Source: JANXQG01 sp963804375 (GTDB lineage Bacteria; Planctomycetota; Planctomycetia; Pirellulales; Thermoguttaceae). From it: a stretch of DNA of 64,000 nucleotides. The notes beneath the pieces are model-generated. The model was not told the origin of the DNA and made no database searches. It was given only the letters and a program-made list of their open reading frames with translations. Numbering within the stretch: position 1 is the first letter of the stretch; each line of letters begins with the position of its first letter. Shown here piece after piece: positions 63,416 to 64,000 of this stretch. The position numbers and the translations under genes are program-made. The DNA lies in contig CAWDQE010000014.1 in NCBI GenBank assembly GCA_963804375.1, positions 744,001 through 808,000 of the forward strand, written 5' to 3'.

Positions 63416-64000
63416 TTACTCGCCGTCATCGTCTTCGTCGCCCAGTTCGGCGATCAATTCCTCTTTTTCCAGCTCGTCGTCATCGTCTGGGATCCCGGCC
63501 TGCTCAAACAGTTTGTCCAAGGGGCTTGGACCGGTCGCGGTACGGCCATCGCCCTCTTTGGCCGGCTCGGCCTTGCCGGCGCCTTCCAACAGGGGGAAAT
63601 GACGAGCGAGAATGTCTTCCTTCTCCGGTCCCAGGCCTTCCAGAGCCTGCGGGCGAATGCGGACTTCCGATTCCTGATAGGTGCGGAAACCGGTGCCGGC
63701 CGGGATAAGGTGCCCGAGGATCACGTTCTCTTTCAGGCCGACGAGGCGGTCGATCTTGCCGGCCAAGGCGGCCTCTGTGAGGACCTTGGTGGTTTCCTGG
63801 AAGCTGGCGGCCGAGATGAAGCTGGAGCTTTGCACGGCGGCCTTGGTGATGCCCAGAAGCTGCCGGCTGGCCGTGGCCGGCTTGGGCTTGACGCCCTTGG
63901 CCGGTTCGCCGCCCAAGGCCTCGATCTGGGCGTTCTGCTGATTCAAGGCCTCGATCGGCACGATCGCTCCCTCGGCGTAGTCGCTGTCGCCCTTGTGCGA
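63416..64000 (-). CDS. rpoC: RNA polymerase beta' subunit, C-terminal part (partial)
   Basis: The frame enters from the right edge and ends at TAA 63416-63418. Recognisable beta' C-terminal blocks: LLGITKAAVQSSSFISAASF, TTKVLTEAALAGKIDRLVGL, KENVILGHLIPAGTGF. The final 50 residues are an acidic tail (DDDDELEKEELIAELGDEDD). The order rpoC-rpsL-rpsG is the usual bacterial one. Confidence 0.97.
   Translation of the reverse strand, partial: SHKGDSDYAEGAIVPIEALNQQNAQIEALGGEPAKGVKPKPATASRQLLGITKAAVQSSSFISAASFQETTKVLTEAALAGKIDRLVGLKENVILGHLIPAGTGFRTYQESEVRIRPQALEGLGPEKEDILARHFPLLEGAGKAEPAKEGDGRTATGPSPLDKLFEQAGIPDDDDELEKEELIAELGDEDDDGE

Overview
The window is high-GC and gene-dense, and the gene families point to a planctomycete, most likely a Pirellulales-type metagenome assembly. 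The evidence is: secreted proteins and extended sigma-factor relatives of a planctomycete type, a CE15 esterase, a Cys-Cys repeat secreted protein, and many short palindromic and tandem repeats scattered between and even inside genes. The order rpoC-rpsL-rpsG at the right edge is chromosomal. No rRNA, tRNA, CRISPR array or complete insertion sequence was seen.

Layout. (1) 1-6.8 kb, minus strand: an electron-transfer operon of HdrCB-like protein, EtfB, EtfA, a membrane ETF:quinone-oxidoreductase-like protein (NarI-like + Fe-S + two CCG domains) and HdrA. (2) 7.1-10.1 kb, plus: a PD-(D/E)XK endonuclease candidate and a large DNA methyltransferase, probably a restriction-modification pair. (3) 10.2-16.5 kb, minus: a regulatory block with a membrane histidine kinase, an NtrC-type regulator, a receiver protein carrying a GcvH/lipoyl-like domain, and a second sigma54 activator with a degenerate receiver. 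(4) 16.8-20.5 kb, plus: a NuoE/NuoF/[FeFe]-hydrogenase operon. (5) 20.6-30.7 kb, minus: a small unknown protein, a DUF1444 protein and two large secreted paralogues. (6) 30.8-36.1 kb: DUF434 protein, SulP transporter, CE15 esterase and the Cys-rich secreted protein. (7) 36.2-41.4 kb: hemE-crcB, a 5'-truncated modB with modC, and an arsR-arsC-acr3 operon. (8) 41.6-50.9 kb: hemerythrin-like protein, ECF-like sigma factor, decayed sigma remnant, fused membrane/spermidine-synthase protein, NfeD-like and flotillin-like pair, and gene stubs. (9) 51-57.7 kb: FtsH, cytidylate-kinase-like protein, AhcY and an orphan kinase that is a paralogue of the one in block 3. (10) 57.9-59.7 kb: a PerR/Fur regulator behind a perfect 7-1-7 Fur box, with ferritin and peroxiredoxin. 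(11) 59.9-64 kb: a metal-efflux permease, then leuB-rpsG-rpsL-rpoC on the minus strand.

How the genes may work together: blocks 1, 3 and 4 look like one anaerobic redox module. Etf and Hdr proteins collect electrons from flavin dehydrogenases and pass them to quinone or other carriers, the hydrogenase vents or takes up electrons as H2 with NAD(H), and a sigma54-based signalling block lies between them. This functional link is inferred from proximity.

Quality note: several well-conserved genes (HdrCB, methyltransferase start, NuoF, hydrogenase, both secreted paralogues, ahcY) are each broken by single-base frameshifts. Some are probably sequence errors, but one shift sits at the same position in two diverged paralogues and deserves attention.
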